Counted from the stretch's first letter, positions 44,611-53,959 are shown. The stretch: 64,000 nucleotides of DNA from Anaerolineales bacterium (GCA_016785015.1 JADHTJ010000009.1:1-64000), one strand, 5' to 3'. Translations and numbers: made by a program. Notes: generated by a model from the letters alone, not told the origin.

Positions 44611-46857
44611 ATGAAACTGACAAAAACTAAAAAAAGGGGATATTGGAGTATACGGTGGAAAACGATTTTTCTATTAACCATAGCTTTTACAGCTATATTT
44701 GTCAGTATTTTCTATTGGTTTTATAGAATTTCCATAAATATTGCTTTAGATGATCTTCATGAAGATCTGACGGCAATAAGCAATACTGCTGCCGCGGGTT
44801 TGGATGGCGATGTACATCAAGCACTTTATGAAAACGCAGACTACGACGACAGCCTGGAATGGCCCAAAGGCATGGCTGATGAACGTTATTGGGAAATGTC
44901 TGAATGGCTGTACTTAGTGCATCAGAGTAATCCGCGGGCGCTACTTTATACATATATCTCTCCTGAGCCAGGAAAAGTGGAATTCGTCGTCAGCATGGGC
45001 CCTCTCATGGATCCAATTATCGGAGCTGAATTTCGCGCGCCCTATTGGCCTCAACCGCCTTCAGTAATTTTGAATGGACTGGTTGAAGAAACTCTTTCTA
45101 CCAATGTTGTCGTTGATCAGTGGGGATCCTGGGTTTCTGGATTTACTCCGCTTTACAACTCAAGAGGGGAAATCAATGCTGCTGTTGGAGTAGATTACAG
45201 AGCGGACAACATCACAATCATCAAAAACAAAATCACTAATGCGGCAATTCCTGCATTTATTATTTCCTATCTATTCATGTTGATTTTTATCGTCTATATT
45301 TCCAACAGAACTGTAGAACCAGTGATTTCATTGTCAAAAGCAGCTACTCAAATAGGTGAAGGGAAGCTTGCGAAAGTAATTCACCCACCGGGACTCTTCA
45401 AGGATGAAATATCAAAGCTCACTGATGTCTTCAATTCGATGGCGGAAAAAATTCAAGTTCGCAGGGAGCACACAATAGCCCTTTATCGGGATAATATTCA
45501 GCGTCATGAACAAGAACGCATGAAACTGGCTCACGATTTGCACGATGAGGTGCTCAATGGTTTAGCTGCATTGAGTATGGCAATAGATGATCAACATGTC
45601 AGTCCGAAATTCCATCAGGTTTATGAAAAGCTTACTTTTCGAATTCGAAGAATTATCAATGGATTGCGCCCACCGATGTTGGATCACGGTTTGAACCCAG
45701 CTTTAGAGGCGCTAGTCGATGAGCTTTTAGATCGATCTCTTGGAGACATAAGCATCATATTAGAAATTGATGACTCAATCGAACGGCATGAATCCAGTGT
45801 AGAAGGTCATCTGTTCCGCATTGTTCAACAAGCCTGCGAAAATGCTTTTCAGCATGCAAATGCAAAAACAATTCGCATTAGTGGAGCTTTGAAAAAAGAC
45901 AATATCGAATTAATCGTTGAAGACGATGGTGTGGGGTTTGTAAAAGATAAAATATTGTCTCGGCCACATAATAGTGATCGTAGACATTTTGGCTTGGTTA
46001 TGATGCAAGAACGTGCTGAAATTATTAATGCTGATCTCGTAATTGAATCAACTCTTGGAGAAGGCACACGCATTGAAATTGTGCTTTCCGATGTATTGTT
46101 AAAACAGTGGGAGTATCGTGCCCGTATCCAGGCCGAAGCAGCTTTAAGAGAGAACGAGTTAACTGCCAGGAGCCTTATGAATGAGACTTTTGATGTCATT
46201 TTCATCATAGATTGCGATGGAATCATTCTCGATGCCAATAATGCCTTGGCAAAAGAATTTAACATACCTGTAGATGAATTAGTTGGAAGTTGCGTATGGG
46301 ATTTGTTACCGCCGGAGATTGTCGAACAAAGAATGCCATTTATGGATCAAGTAACGAGTTCGGGTAGGCCTATCAGATTTGAAGATGAGCGCTCAGAAAG
46401 GTGGTTTGATAATTATTTATATCCCATAGCTGAAAACGATGGCTCGATAACGAAAGTTGCAATTTTTTCGCGCGATCTTACCTTAAGAAGACTGTTAGAG
46501 GAATCTCTCAAAGAAAGCTTTGAAGAATCTAAGCTAATTTTAAACGCCACTACAGATTTCATTGCATTGACCAATATTGATGGAATCATTCTCAAAACCA
46601 ATGAAGCCATGGCAAATAGATTTGAAAGCTCTATTGATGATTTAGTCGGCCGACGTGTCTGGGATCTATTTCCACCAGATGTAACTGATCGCAGAAAGAA
46701 ATATGGAGAGAAGGTAATTCAGTCTGGTGAATCTATTCAATTCCAAGATTCCAATCAGGATCAATGGTTTAATATCACCCTATACCCTATCAAAGACGCA
46801 GAGAAGAATGTGGTTAAGTTCGCCGTTTTTGTACGTGAGATAAACAAAGAAGAGTAG
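44611..46857 (+). CDS. Membrane histidine kinase (HisKA_3 type) with two C-terminal PAS domains
   Basis: A 748-residue sensor. Transmembrane helices at about 16-40 and 208-232 bracket an extracytoplasmic dCache-like sensor domain (GLDGDVHQALYEN; DQWGSWVSGFTPLYNSRGE). HAMP follows at about 235-285. The phosphorylation site is H311 (LAHDLHDEVLNGL), then an HATPase (VEDDGVGFV; HFGLVMMQERAEI) to about 500. Two similar PAS domains follow (FDVIFIIDCDGIILDANNAL and FIALTNIDGIILKTNEAM). PAS domains normally precede the kinase core, so this order is unusual. Confidence 0.9.
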   Translation: MKLTKTKKRGYWSIRWKTIFLLTIAFTAIFVSIFYWFYRISINIALDDLHEDLTAISNTAAAGLDGDVHQALYENADYDDSLEWPKGMADERYWEMSEWLYLVHQSNPRALLYTYISPEPGKVEFVVSMGPLMDPIIGAEFRAPYWPQPPSVILNGLVEETLSTNVVVDQWGSWVSGFTPLYNSRGEINAAVGVDYRADNITIIKNKITNAAIPAFIISYLFMLIFIVYISNRTVEPVISLSKAATQIGEGKLAKVIHPPGLFKDEISKLTDVFNSMAEKIQVRREHTIALYRDNIQRHEQERMKLAHDLHDEVLNGLAALSMAIDDQHVSPKFHQVYEKLTFRIRRIINGLRPPMLDHGLNPALEALVDELLDRSLGDISIILEIDDSIERHESSVEGHLFRIVQQACENAFQHANAKTIRISGALKKDNIELIVEDDGVGFVKDKILSRPHNSDRRHFGLVMMQERAEIINADLVIESTLGEGTRIEIVLSDVLLKQWEYRARIQAEAALRENELTARSLMNETFDVIFIIDCDGIILDANNALAKEFNIPVDELVGSCVWDLLPPEIVEQRMPFMDQVTSSGRPIRFEDERSERWFDNYLYPIAENDGSITKVAIFSRDLTLRRLLEESLKESFEESKLILNATTDFIALTNIDGIILKTNEAMANRFESSIDDLVGRRVWDLFPPDVTDRRKKYGEKVIQSGESIQFQDSNQDQWFNITLYPIKDAEKNVVKFAVFVREINKEE

Positions 46858-46865
46858 AAAATGAA

Positions 46866-46946
46866 TAAAAAAATACCCGCTCCAGAGTGAGGGGGTCACC
46901 CTGAAGCAGGTGCATATATTATTGCCAATAAACGTGTCGAAGTCAA
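46866..46946 (-). ncRNA. Tiny RNA gene copy 2 (promoter, C-rich-loop hairpin, U-run)
   Basis: On the minus strand, TTGACT (46946-46941), 17 bp, then AATAAT (46923-46918) precede a transcript starting near 46911. Lower stem CCUGCU/AGCGGG, upper stem CAGGGUGA/UCACUCUG, loop CCCCC, then UAUUUUUUUAUU. It starts 9 bp after the histidine kinase stop, on the opposite strand, and may also act as a plus-strand hairpin at the kinase mRNA end. Confidence 0.6.
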
Positions 46947-47059
46947 GAGGGGAATTATTATTTTAAGAATCTTACATTGTTAGCGTCAAATAAAATTTTC
47001 CTTCAACCGATGTGGGCAAGATTTCATCCCGCGTTATAATAATTCCCTGGAGAACAATT

Positions 47060-47767
47060 ATGGAAGAACGCATACAGAAAATTATGGCTCGTGCAGGGGT
47101 CGCTTCTCGGCGAGCTAGCGAAAAACTTATTGAACAGGGGCTAGTTACTGTCAACGGACAGAGAGCCACCTTGGGCATGAAAGCTGATCCAGATAAAGAT
47201 CTCATCGAGGTCAAGGGTGAGCGCATCAGTGCGAAAGAACGTTTGGTTTATATTGCCCTTAACAAACCCCGTGGTGTGATCTCGGCCGCCAAATCCCCAG
47301 ACCCTCGACCAACCGTGCTTGACCTGGTCGATCACGTTGGAAGATTATATCCCGTGGGCAGGTTGGATATCGAAAGCGAAGGTCTGATATTACTAACGAA
47401 TGATGGCGCAATGGCCCAGCACTTGACTCACCCCCGCTATGGACACGAAAAAGAGTATACCGTTTTGGTAGCCCAACGTCCGGATGATAAACAACTCACA
47501 GCCTGGCGTAATGGAGTCGTTCTAGAAGATGGCTATCGAACAAAACCCGTCAAAGTCTGGATCACTGGCACCAAAGGAAAAGGTGCCTGGTTGAAGGTGA
47601 TCCTCAAAGAGGGACGCAAACGTCAAATCCGAGAGATGGGGAAACTCACCGGTTTGCCTATCGTAAAGATCACTCGCACACGCATTGCCAGCTTGCGTTT
47701 AGGGAATCTAAAACCTCGTCAATGGAGACATTTGACACCTGACGAAATCTCAGAACTCAAGAAATAA
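47060..47767 (+). CDS. rluB: rRNA pseudouridine synthase (RsuA/RluB family)
   Basis: A 235-residue protein from ATG 47060 (MEERIQKIMARAGVASRRAS), preceded by GGAG; the frame upstream to 47012 is not coding. An N-terminal S4 domain (to about 60) is followed by the RsuA-type catalytic domain with GRLDIESEGLILLTNDGAMA (catalytic Asp in GRLD) and EGRKRQIREMG. It modifies a uridine in 23S or 16S rRNA. A TATAAT lies at 47035-47040. Confidence 0.88.
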   Translation: MEERIQKIMARAGVASRRASEKLIEQGLVTVNGQRATLGMKADPDKDLIEVKGERISAKERLVYIALNKPRGVISAAKSPDPRPTVLDLVDHVGRLYPVGRLDIESEGLILLTNDGAMAQHLTHPRYGHEKEYTVLVAQRPDDKQLTAWRNGVVLEDGYRTKPVKVWITGTKGKGAWLKVILKEGRKRQIREMGKLTGLPIVKITRTRIASLRLGNLKPRQWRHLTPDEISELKK

Positions 47768-47863
47768 GTCACCGAACCCTGTCACATTTTCCTGGTTGAA
47801 ACGTTATTGATATCAGATAAAAGTTCAGGATAACCGCATTGCCAACGCGCGGAAAGATCTTTG

Positions 47864-48442
47864 ATGAATTCTAAGAACAAACTCTTCGCTAAGGATCCTG
47901 AAACGCTGCATGATTCGAGTGCTTTCCATAATTTTTATCAGCAGACTCATTTGATTGTATTTCGTTATATCTTTGGGATGTACAATGGTTCGGTACAAGA
48001 TGTCGAAGACATGACCGCTGATACCTACGCCAGAGCCTGGAAAGCCCGGCGACGATTTCGAGGCACTCCAGAGGCTGCTTTGGGATGGCTGCTGCGCATC
48101 GCACGCAACCTGGTGATTGATACTTTCCGTCGCAGGAAGAATCGTGGTATTCCAAAGAACATTGATGATCATATCATTCCCTCTCCTAGTGTCAGCCCCG
48201 AGGAAAGAGTTTTGCAAAAAGAAAGAGCAAACAATCTTTGGGTTGCGCTCGGCAAATTATCACCTCAGCAACGTGAGATCATCGTTCTCCGCTATCTCTT
48301 GAATTGGCAGGTCAAAGCCATCGCCAGCTACCTGGATATGAAAGAGAATACCATTTCCGTCAATATCCGCCGGGCTTTGCAGAAAATGCGCCAAGAGTAC
48401 AAAAGATCGCATGAAGAAGTAGGTCATTATGAAGATCGATAA
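47864..48442 (+). CDS. ECF-type sigma factor
   Basis: A 192-residue group 4 sigma factor. Region 2 includes FRYIFGMYNGSVQDVEDMTA and AYARAWK-like RAWKARRRF with LLRIARNLVIDTFRRRKNRG. Region 4 includes LSPQQREIIVLRYLLNWQVK and ASYLDMKENTISVNIRRALQ. ATG 47864 is preferred over TTG 47861. The partner membrane protein overlaps by 14 bp, so they are translationally coupled. Confidence 0.88.
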   Translation: MNSKNKLFAKDPETLHDSSAFHNFYQQTHLIVFRYIFGMYNGSVQDVEDMTADTYARAWKARRRFRGTPEAALGWLLRIARNLVIDTFRRRKNRGIPKNIDDHIIPSPSVSPEERVLQKERANNLWVALGKLSPQQREIIVLRYLLNWQVKAIASYLDMKENTISVNIRRALQKMRQEYKRSHEEVGHYEDR

Positions 48443-49259
48443 TGATAACCTATCAGCTCATAACACAATACCTGATGATGTTGAGATTGTCGAAATTTTG
48501 AGCAATATCCGGCCCAAGCCAAGCCAGAACTTCCGTCAAAGGATGGCAGATCAACCATGGGCTCAGAGCGGATATCAACCCCGCAGATTCAGATTATTTG
48601 CCCAGCGACTGGGTGTCATTACCGGGGTGATCATCCTTCTCGTACTATTCTTCAGCCTGATTACGCCATCCTTAGAAGTAGTCGCCCAGAGACTGATACA
48701 ATTTTTCCTGCCAACAATCGGTGACCAAACAGTCGTGCAAATCACGCTCGAGGGAACCACTGATCTGCCAAACGTCCACCCATTGACCATCTCAGAGGCC
48801 GAAAATTTGGCAGGATTCGAGGCAAGAATGCCTACTTTATTGCCACCAGGATACACGCTGAGCGGCGCATTTTACCATCCAGAGCGAGAGGCGATCGTGC
48901 TTAACTTTGCGGCTGATACCCACGGCCATATACTGCGCTTCTTACAACGCCCATTGAGTGAAGAATACCAGCAGATTGGCGCCAGTGCGGTTATAGAGAC
49001 CATCAAAATTGGTTCATCTACGGGTGAATACGTGACCGGCGCATGGACAGTTCCTGAGGTAGAATCTGTTTTCGAAAAAACTGAATTTGGCAGAACAATC
49101 CCAGTTCAAGCAACCTGGGATCCCAATGCGGAAATCCAAATGCTGCGCTGGGTCGAGAATGATATGCTTTTTGAAATCATCTTCGCTGGTGGCACTCCCA
49201 ATACCTCTGGTTATCTAACCAAACTAGATCTGATTGCCATCGCAACAAGTATGCAATAA
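48429..49259 (+). CDS. Membrane-anchored regulator of the sigma factor (anti-sigma-like)
   Basis: A 276-residue protein with a short cytoplasmic N-terminus, one transmembrane helix (about 62-84, GVITGVIILLVLFFSLI) and an outer domain rich in beta strands (ARMPTLLPPGYTLSGAFYHP; VLNFAADTHGHILRFLQRPL; EYVTGAWTVPEVESVF) resembling the DUF4367-type domains of anti-sigma factors. The assignment rests on topology and overlap with the sigma gene. Confidence 0.65.
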   Translation: MKIDNDNLSAHNTIPDDVEIVEILSNIRPKPSQNFRQRMADQPWAQSGYQPRRFRLFAQRLGVITGVIILLVLFFSLITPSLEVVAQRLIQFFLPTIGDQTVVQITLEGTTDLPNVHPLTISEAENLAGFEARMPTLLPPGYTLSGAFYHPEREAIVLNFAADTHGHILRFLQRPLSEEYQQIGASAVIETIKIGSSTGEYVTGAWTVPEVESVFEKTEFGRTIPVQATWDPNAEIQMLRWVENDMLFEIIFAGGTPNTSGYLTKLDLIAIATSMQ

Positions 49260-49384
49260 TTTCCTTCGCTATGGCTGCTCTCCGGCCGAGCTTGTAACTC
49301 GTTCAGCGCCAATGGTGGGTTTCACAATGGGCTCCCTTGGGGCAAAACAGTTACGACAAAGCCATAATATTTTTAGGAGTTTCA

Positions 49385-52300
49385 ATGCAATCGAAACAAG
49401 AACACAGCACAACTTGGCTTGATAAATCCATTCTTTCAAGTATCACTCTTAATTGGGAAACTATCATATTCGTCACAATCATCGTCCTGGCCTTTGTAAC
49501 ACGCTTCTACGACCTGGAATCGCGCGTTATGAGCCATGACGAGAACTCTCACGTTTACTACTCGTGGCAGCTCTCTCAGGGTGGCGGCTACAGCCATACC
49601 CCCATGACCCACGGACCATACCAATTCCATATCGTGGCTTTGTCTTATTTCCTGTTTGGCGATAATGATTTTACTGCGAGAATCCCAGCGGCACTATTTG
49701 GCATCGCCATGATTGCCTTCCTTTGGTATTACCGCCGTTATCTCGGACGGGTGGGAACCTTAGTCGCTGCCGGCCTGATGCTGATCTCTCCGTTCTTACT
49801 GTTCTATGCACGCTATGTTCGCAATGATATTTTCTCAGCCCTATTTGGCGTGATCATGGTCTGGGCGATCCTGCGCTATCTCGAAACCGGAGAATCTAAA
49901 TACACTTACTGGCTTACCGCTGTTGCAGTCCTCCACTACACCACCAAAGAAACATCCTTCATCTACACTGCGCAGGCGCTGCTTTTCCTTGGCCTACTAT
50001 TCGTTTATCAGGTCACTCAAAAACGTTGGGAAATCCCAAAGTATCGCAACATTTTCCTTGCAGTTCTCATCCTATCCTTTGTTTGTTTAGCAATCGGATT
50101 TGGTTTGAACAACTTCATTGAAACTCCTACCCCAACTGCAGAAGAAACAACCCAAGCGACACCCCTGTACCTGCTCATTTCGTTCGGTTTGGGCGGACTG
50201 GCAATGTTGAGCGCCCTGGTTATTGCAATTATTGGTTTTACTTGGGATCGTTTACGAGAAAACCGCGCCTTCAGCTTGATCTTGCTTCAACTGACTCTGG
50301 TGCTGCCGCAGCTAGCTCCTTTTCCAGTTAGCGCATTGGGTTGGGATGCATTAGATTACACAACTACTGGAATGCTGCGCACCGGGATCTTCATTGGCAT
50401 TTTGGCTGCAATGGCTATCGCTGTCGGCATGCTATGGAACTCGCGGCTCTGGTTGATAAACGCCGCCATCTTCTATATTCCCTTCACCATATTCTACACT
50501 ACCGTCTTCACCAACGGGGCTGGCTTCTTCACGGGCATGGTCGGCTCACTGGGATACTGGCTGATGCAGCAAGCTGTCGAACGCGGCAGCCAGCCCTGGT
50601 ATTACTATATCCTGATCCAAGTACCTGTGTATGAATTTCTGCCTCTTTTGGGATCTATTCTGGCTGGATATTATTGGATTCGTCTCAAAGGCGAAACTGC
50701 ACTCGAGGGGCAAGAACAGCCCGACCCCCAAGTTGATTCGCCCCTTGAAGAGGAGATTCCGCCCAAAGCTGCGCCAATCATTCCCTTATTGAGCTTTTGG
50801 TCCTTCAGCAGCATCATTGCCTACACTGTCGCTGGTGAGAAAATGCCCTGGCTGACCGTGCATATCGCCTGGCCAATGATCCTACTAGCCAGTTGGGGGT
50901 TGGGGAAGTTGATCGAGCGCATCGACTGGGATGGGGTCAAAACCAAACGCGGCTTATTGCTTATCACTTTGATCGTGGTGTTCCTGGTCAGCCTAACCTC
51001 GGCGATTGGTATGATCGCAGGCCCCAACCCACCTTTCCAGGGCAAAGAACTTCATCAGCTTAATACAACCAACGCATTTGTGTTGGCAGTGCTGATGACC
51101 ATTATTTGTGTCTTCGCCTTGAGCAAAGTGATCGCCGAATGGGAATTTGTACAAATAGGGCGGTTGACCACTTTGACGATCTTCACATTTTTAGCCTTGA
51201 TCACAGCTCGGGCAGCCTTCCGCGCTGCTTACATCAATTACGACTACCCCACCGAATACCTGGTCTACGCCCACTCTGGTTCTGGCCCAAAGATTGCGAT
51301 GAACCAAATTGAAGAGCTTTCCATGCGCACTACGGATGGAAAGGATATGGTCGTAGCGTACGATGATGAAACAACCTACCCTTACTGGTGGTACTTACGC
51401 AATTACCCCAATCAGAAATATTATGGCCCCAACCCCACCCGTGAGCTGCGTGATGCTCCTGTCATTCTGGTGGGCGACAATAACTTCGACAAGATTGAAC
51501 CAGTGGTTGGGCAGGCTTATCATAAGTTCGAATACATCCGCATTTGGTGGCCCAACCAGGATTATTACAACTTGACTTGGGAACGTATCAATAACGCCCT
51601 TTTCGATCCTCAAATGCGCGGCGCTATTTTCCAAATATGGCTCAATCGAGACTATACGCAGTATGCTGTGTTGAAGGGCACCGATTTAAGTCTGCCCAAC
51701 TGGTCGCCCTCGGACCGAATGCGGCTGTACGTGCGCAAGGATATCGCTGCTCAGGTTTGGAATTTTGGTTCTGTACCTGTAGATGTGGATGAAATTCTGG
51801 CTGATCCCTACGAGGGCAAAGAGATCACATTATTGGCCGATAAGACTCTTGGAACCAATGGTACCGAACCAGGCAATTTCGAAAAACCCCGCGATATCGC
51901 CCTGGCTCCCGATGGCAGTTTGTTTGTAGCTGATACTGGCAACCATCGTATCCAACATTTTACAGCTGAGGGTGAAGTTCTGAATACCTGGGGATATTTC
52001 GCTGACAGTTCTCAAACTGATGCGCCCGGTGGTTCTTTCTATGAACCTTGGGGGATCGCCGTTGACTCCTTGGGAGATGTTTATGTCACTGATACCTGGA
52101 ATCACCGCGTTCAGAAGTTTACGCCAAATGGAGAGTTCATCACCCAATGGGGTTACTTCGGTCAGGCCGAAACGGGGGCCGCTTTTTGGGGGCCGCGCGA
52201 CATCCTGGTTGATGATCTGGATCGCGTCTTCATCACTGATACCGGCAATAAACGTGTGGTAGTCTTTAGCAACGATGGCGTTTTCCTGACTGCCTTTGGC

Positions 52301-52741
52301 AGTGCCGGGTTGCTGGAGGGTCAATTCGACGAGCCAGTTGGCCTGGCTGTGGATGCCAATGGTCGCATCTATGTAGCTGATACTTGGAACAAACGAGTGC
52401 AAGTTTTCGAGGCAGATGTCGGCGGGTTAGCTTTCGAACCCGTTTTGGAGTGGGAGATCGTCGGCTGGTACGGCCAATCTTTGGATAACAAGCCTTTCAT
52501 CGCCGTAGATGACTTTGGCCGCGTTTTCGTCAGCGACCCTGAGAGCTATCGCATTTTGGAATTCAACACTGAAGGTGAATTTATACGCTACTGGGGTGAC
52601 TATGGTGCTGGTCCAGAAGGCTTCAGTCTCCCCGGCGGTATGGCTACTAGCCCCGAAGGTGAACTTTGGATCGCCGATGCAGGCAATCATAGGATTCTAC
52701 ATTTCAGCCTACCTGACGAAATCCCAAGTATAGAAGAATAA
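49385..52741 (+). CDS. Agl23/TIGR03663-type membrane protein fused to NHL repeats
   Basis: An 1118-residue protein from ATG 49385, which has AGGAG at 6 bp; an upstream in-frame extension to 49337 is unlikely. About residues 20-540 hold 12 or so transmembrane helices of the GT-C/glycosyltransferase-39-like type (RFYDLESRVMSHDENSHVYY, with D-E in the first loop). Residues 560-800 form an extracytoplasmic domain. From about 830, NHL repeats form a propeller (GSLFVADTGNHRIQHFTAEG; DVYVTDTWNHRVQKFTPNGE; RIYVADTWNKRVQVFEAD). It likely moves or transfers a lipid-linked sugar and uses the propeller for binding. Confidence 0.85.
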   Translation: MQSKQEHSTTWLDKSILSSITLNWETIIFVTIIVLAFVTRFYDLESRVMSHDENSHVYYSWQLSQGGGYSHTPMTHGPYQFHIVALSYFLFGDNDFTARIPAALFGIAMIAFLWYYRRYLGRVGTLVAAGLMLISPFLLFYARYVRNDIFSALFGVIMVWAILRYLETGESKYTYWLTAVAVLHYTTKETSFIYTAQALLFLGLLFVYQVTQKRWEIPKYRNIFLAVLILSFVCLAIGFGLNNFIETPTPTAEETTQATPLYLLISFGLGGLAMLSALVIAIIGFTWDRLRENRAFSLILLQLTLVLPQLAPFPVSALGWDALDYTTTGMLRTGIFIGILAAMAIAVGMLWNSRLWLINAAIFYIPFTIFYTTVFTNGAGFFTGMVGSLGYWLMQQAVERGSQPWYYYILIQVPVYEFLPLLGSILAGYYWIRLKGETALEGQEQPDPQVDSPLEEEIPPKAAPIIPLLSFWSFSSIIAYTVAGEKMPWLTVHIAWPMILLASWGLGKLIERIDWDGVKTKRGLLLITLIVVFLVSLTSAIGMIAGPNPPFQGKELHQLNTTNAFVLAVLMTIICVFALSKVIAEWEFVQIGRLTTLTIFTFLALITARAAFRAAYINYDYPTEYLVYAHSGSGPKIAMNQIEELSMRTTDGKDMVVAYDDETTYPYWWYLRNYPNQKYYGPNPTRELRDAPVILVGDNNFDKIEPVVGQAYHKFEYIRIWWPNQDYYNLTWERINNALFDPQMRGAIFQIWLNRDYTQYAVLKGTDLSLPNWSPSDRMRLYVRKDIAAQVWNFGSVPVDVDEILADPYEGKEITLLADKTLGTNGTEPGNFEKPRDIALAPDGSLFVADTGNHRIQHFTAEGEVLNTWGYFADSSQTDAPGGSFYEPWGIAVDSLGDVYVTDTWNHRVQKFTPNGEFITQWGYFGQAETGAAFWGPRDILVDDLDRVFITDTGNKRVVVFSNDGVFLTAFGSAGLLEGQFDEPVGLAVDANGRIYVADTWNKRVQVFEADVGGLAFEPVLEWEIVGWYGQSLDNKPFIAVDDFGRVFVSDPESYRILEFNTEGEFIRYWGDYGAGPEGFSLPGGMATSPEGELWIADAGNHRILHFSLPDEIPSIEE

Positions 52742-52761
52742 CAAAACTCGTCTTGTCAATC

Positions 52762-52791
52762 AAACTCCCGCTGAAGCGGGAGTTTTTCTTT
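52762..52791 (+). terminator. Terminator of Agl23-NHL gene
   Basis: Stem AAACTCCCGC/GCGGGAGTTT with loop TGAA (52762-52785), followed by TTCTTTT. Strong intrinsic terminator. Confidence 0.85.
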
Positions 52792-52881
52792 TACCCAAAA
52801 TATCCATGCCTTCTTCATTCTGCCTCCAGATTTCCTCCAGATTTGCTTCTTACAATTCGTAACAATAAGCAATAACAAAGG

Positions 52882-52990
52882 GGTCTCTAGGATCCGCTGT
52901 GGTAAGGGGCCACATTTGGGGGTAGGGGATGTGCTCCGCACACTCCCTACCCCCAAATGTGAGGTCTCTCACGGCAATTTCTATAGAACC
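52882..52990. mobile_element. MITE-1 copy B with 9-bp target duplication
   Basis: A 109-bp element between exact TAACAAAGG repeats (52873-52881 and 52991-52999). It starts GGTCTCTAGGATCCGCTGT and ends in TATAGAACC. The middle is a hairpin, CACATTTGGGGGTAGGGG against CCCTACCCCCAAATGTG. The right target repeat supplies the AAGGAG ribosome site of the following small ORF. Confidence 0.88.
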
Positions 52991-53007
52991 TAACAAAGGA
53001 GAAAATT

Positions 53008-53142
53008 ATGTTCAAAAAGACAATCATCAAACTCTGGTTAGATATCATTATCGGTATGGGATATATTGCAGCGATGGTCTCAGGTGATGAATTCGCCGAG
53101 TACGGCGCGGCAAGCAGCAAAGCTACTCACAGCCCAAATTGA
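53008..53142 (+). pseudogene. 44-aa ORF, probable truncated DUF4405-like membrane protein
   Basis: ATG 53008 has a good AAAGGAG site. The start FKKTIIKLWLDIIIGMGYIA resembles the first helix of DUF4405-type membrane proteins, but after MVSG it changes to DEFAEYGAASSKATHSPN and stops. It may be a truncated gene or a short peptide; nothing else can be said. Confidence 0.4.
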
Positions 53143-53198
53143 TAAAAATCGGTAGCCAATTAGAAACTTCTCGATTGAACCGGTCTTTGCTGCCTCGA

Positions 53199-53226
53199 TT
53201 GGATCGAGAAGGTTTTCAACTATAAT
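53199..53226 (+). promoter_or_regulatory. Promoter of first OmpR-type system overlapping an inverted repeat
   Basis: TTGGAT (53199-53204), 16 bp, TATAAT (53221-53226). An inverted repeat CTTCTCGAT (53167-53175)/ATCGAGAAG (53203-53211) overlaps the -35, suggesting control by a bound regulator. Confidence 0.5.
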
Positions 53227-53257
53227 TCAAGTACTATTCACTAAGAATAGGAGAAAA

Positions 53258-53959
53258 ATGGAACGAATTCTAGTTGTCGATGACGACAAACACATTGCAC
53301 GTTTAGTGCGCTCATATTTGGAAAAAGCGGGGTATTCGGTATTCGTTGCTTATGACGGAGAATCAGCATTACATGTGCTTAGAAGAGAGAAACCGGATTT
53401 GGTTGTGCTAGATTTGATGCTCCCGGATAGAGACGGCTGGGATATCACGCGCCTGATCCGGTCCGACGAACATCTTGCTGCAACGCCAATCATCATATTG
53501 ACTGCCAGGGTAGAAGATACAGACAAAATTGTAGGATTAGAAATTGGCGCGGATGACTATATTACCAAGCCCTTTAATCCTCGTGAAGTCGTCGCCCGTG
53601 TTCGGGCATTGCTCAGACGTAGCCAATTGGATCGCGGCACAACTACTCCCCAGACTTTCCAGGTCGATGATTTGAAGCTTGATCTTGGGAGCAGAGAATT
53701 TCAAGTGAATGAAGAATTTGTCGAACTGACACTCTCTGAGTTTGAGATTCTTCACGTTCTGATGGAAAGCCCAGGTTTTGTTTTCACCAGGGATGAGTTG
53801 ATGGACAAAGCTCTGGGGTATGCATTCGAAGGTATGGGCCGAACATTAGATAGCCACATAAAAAACTTGCGCCGCAAGATCGAACCTGATCCCAAAAAGC
53901 CAACTTATATCCAAACAATTTATGGTGTCGGGTATCGAATAGGTGGAAAAAGAACATGA
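53258..53959 (+). CDS. OmpR-family response regulator (system 1)
   Basis: A 233-residue regulator. Receiver: DDD at 8-10, phosphoacceptor D52 (VLDLMLPDRDGWD), IILTARVED and K in DYITKPFNPREV. The winged-helix C-domain contains LTLSEFEILHVLMESPGFVF and RTLDSHIKNLRRKIE. It overlaps the partner kinase by 4 bp. Confidence 0.95.
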   Translation: MERILVVDDDKHIARLVRSYLEKAGYSVFVAYDGESALHVLRREKPDLVVLDLMLPDRDGWDITRLIRSDEHLAATPIIILTARVEDTDKIVGLEIGADDYITKPFNPREVVARVRALLRRSQLDRGTTTPQTFQVDDLKLDLGSREFQVNEEFVELTLSEFEILHVLMESPGFVFTRDELMDKALGYAFEGMGRTLDSHIKNLRRKIEPDPKKPTYIQTIYGVGYRIGGKRT

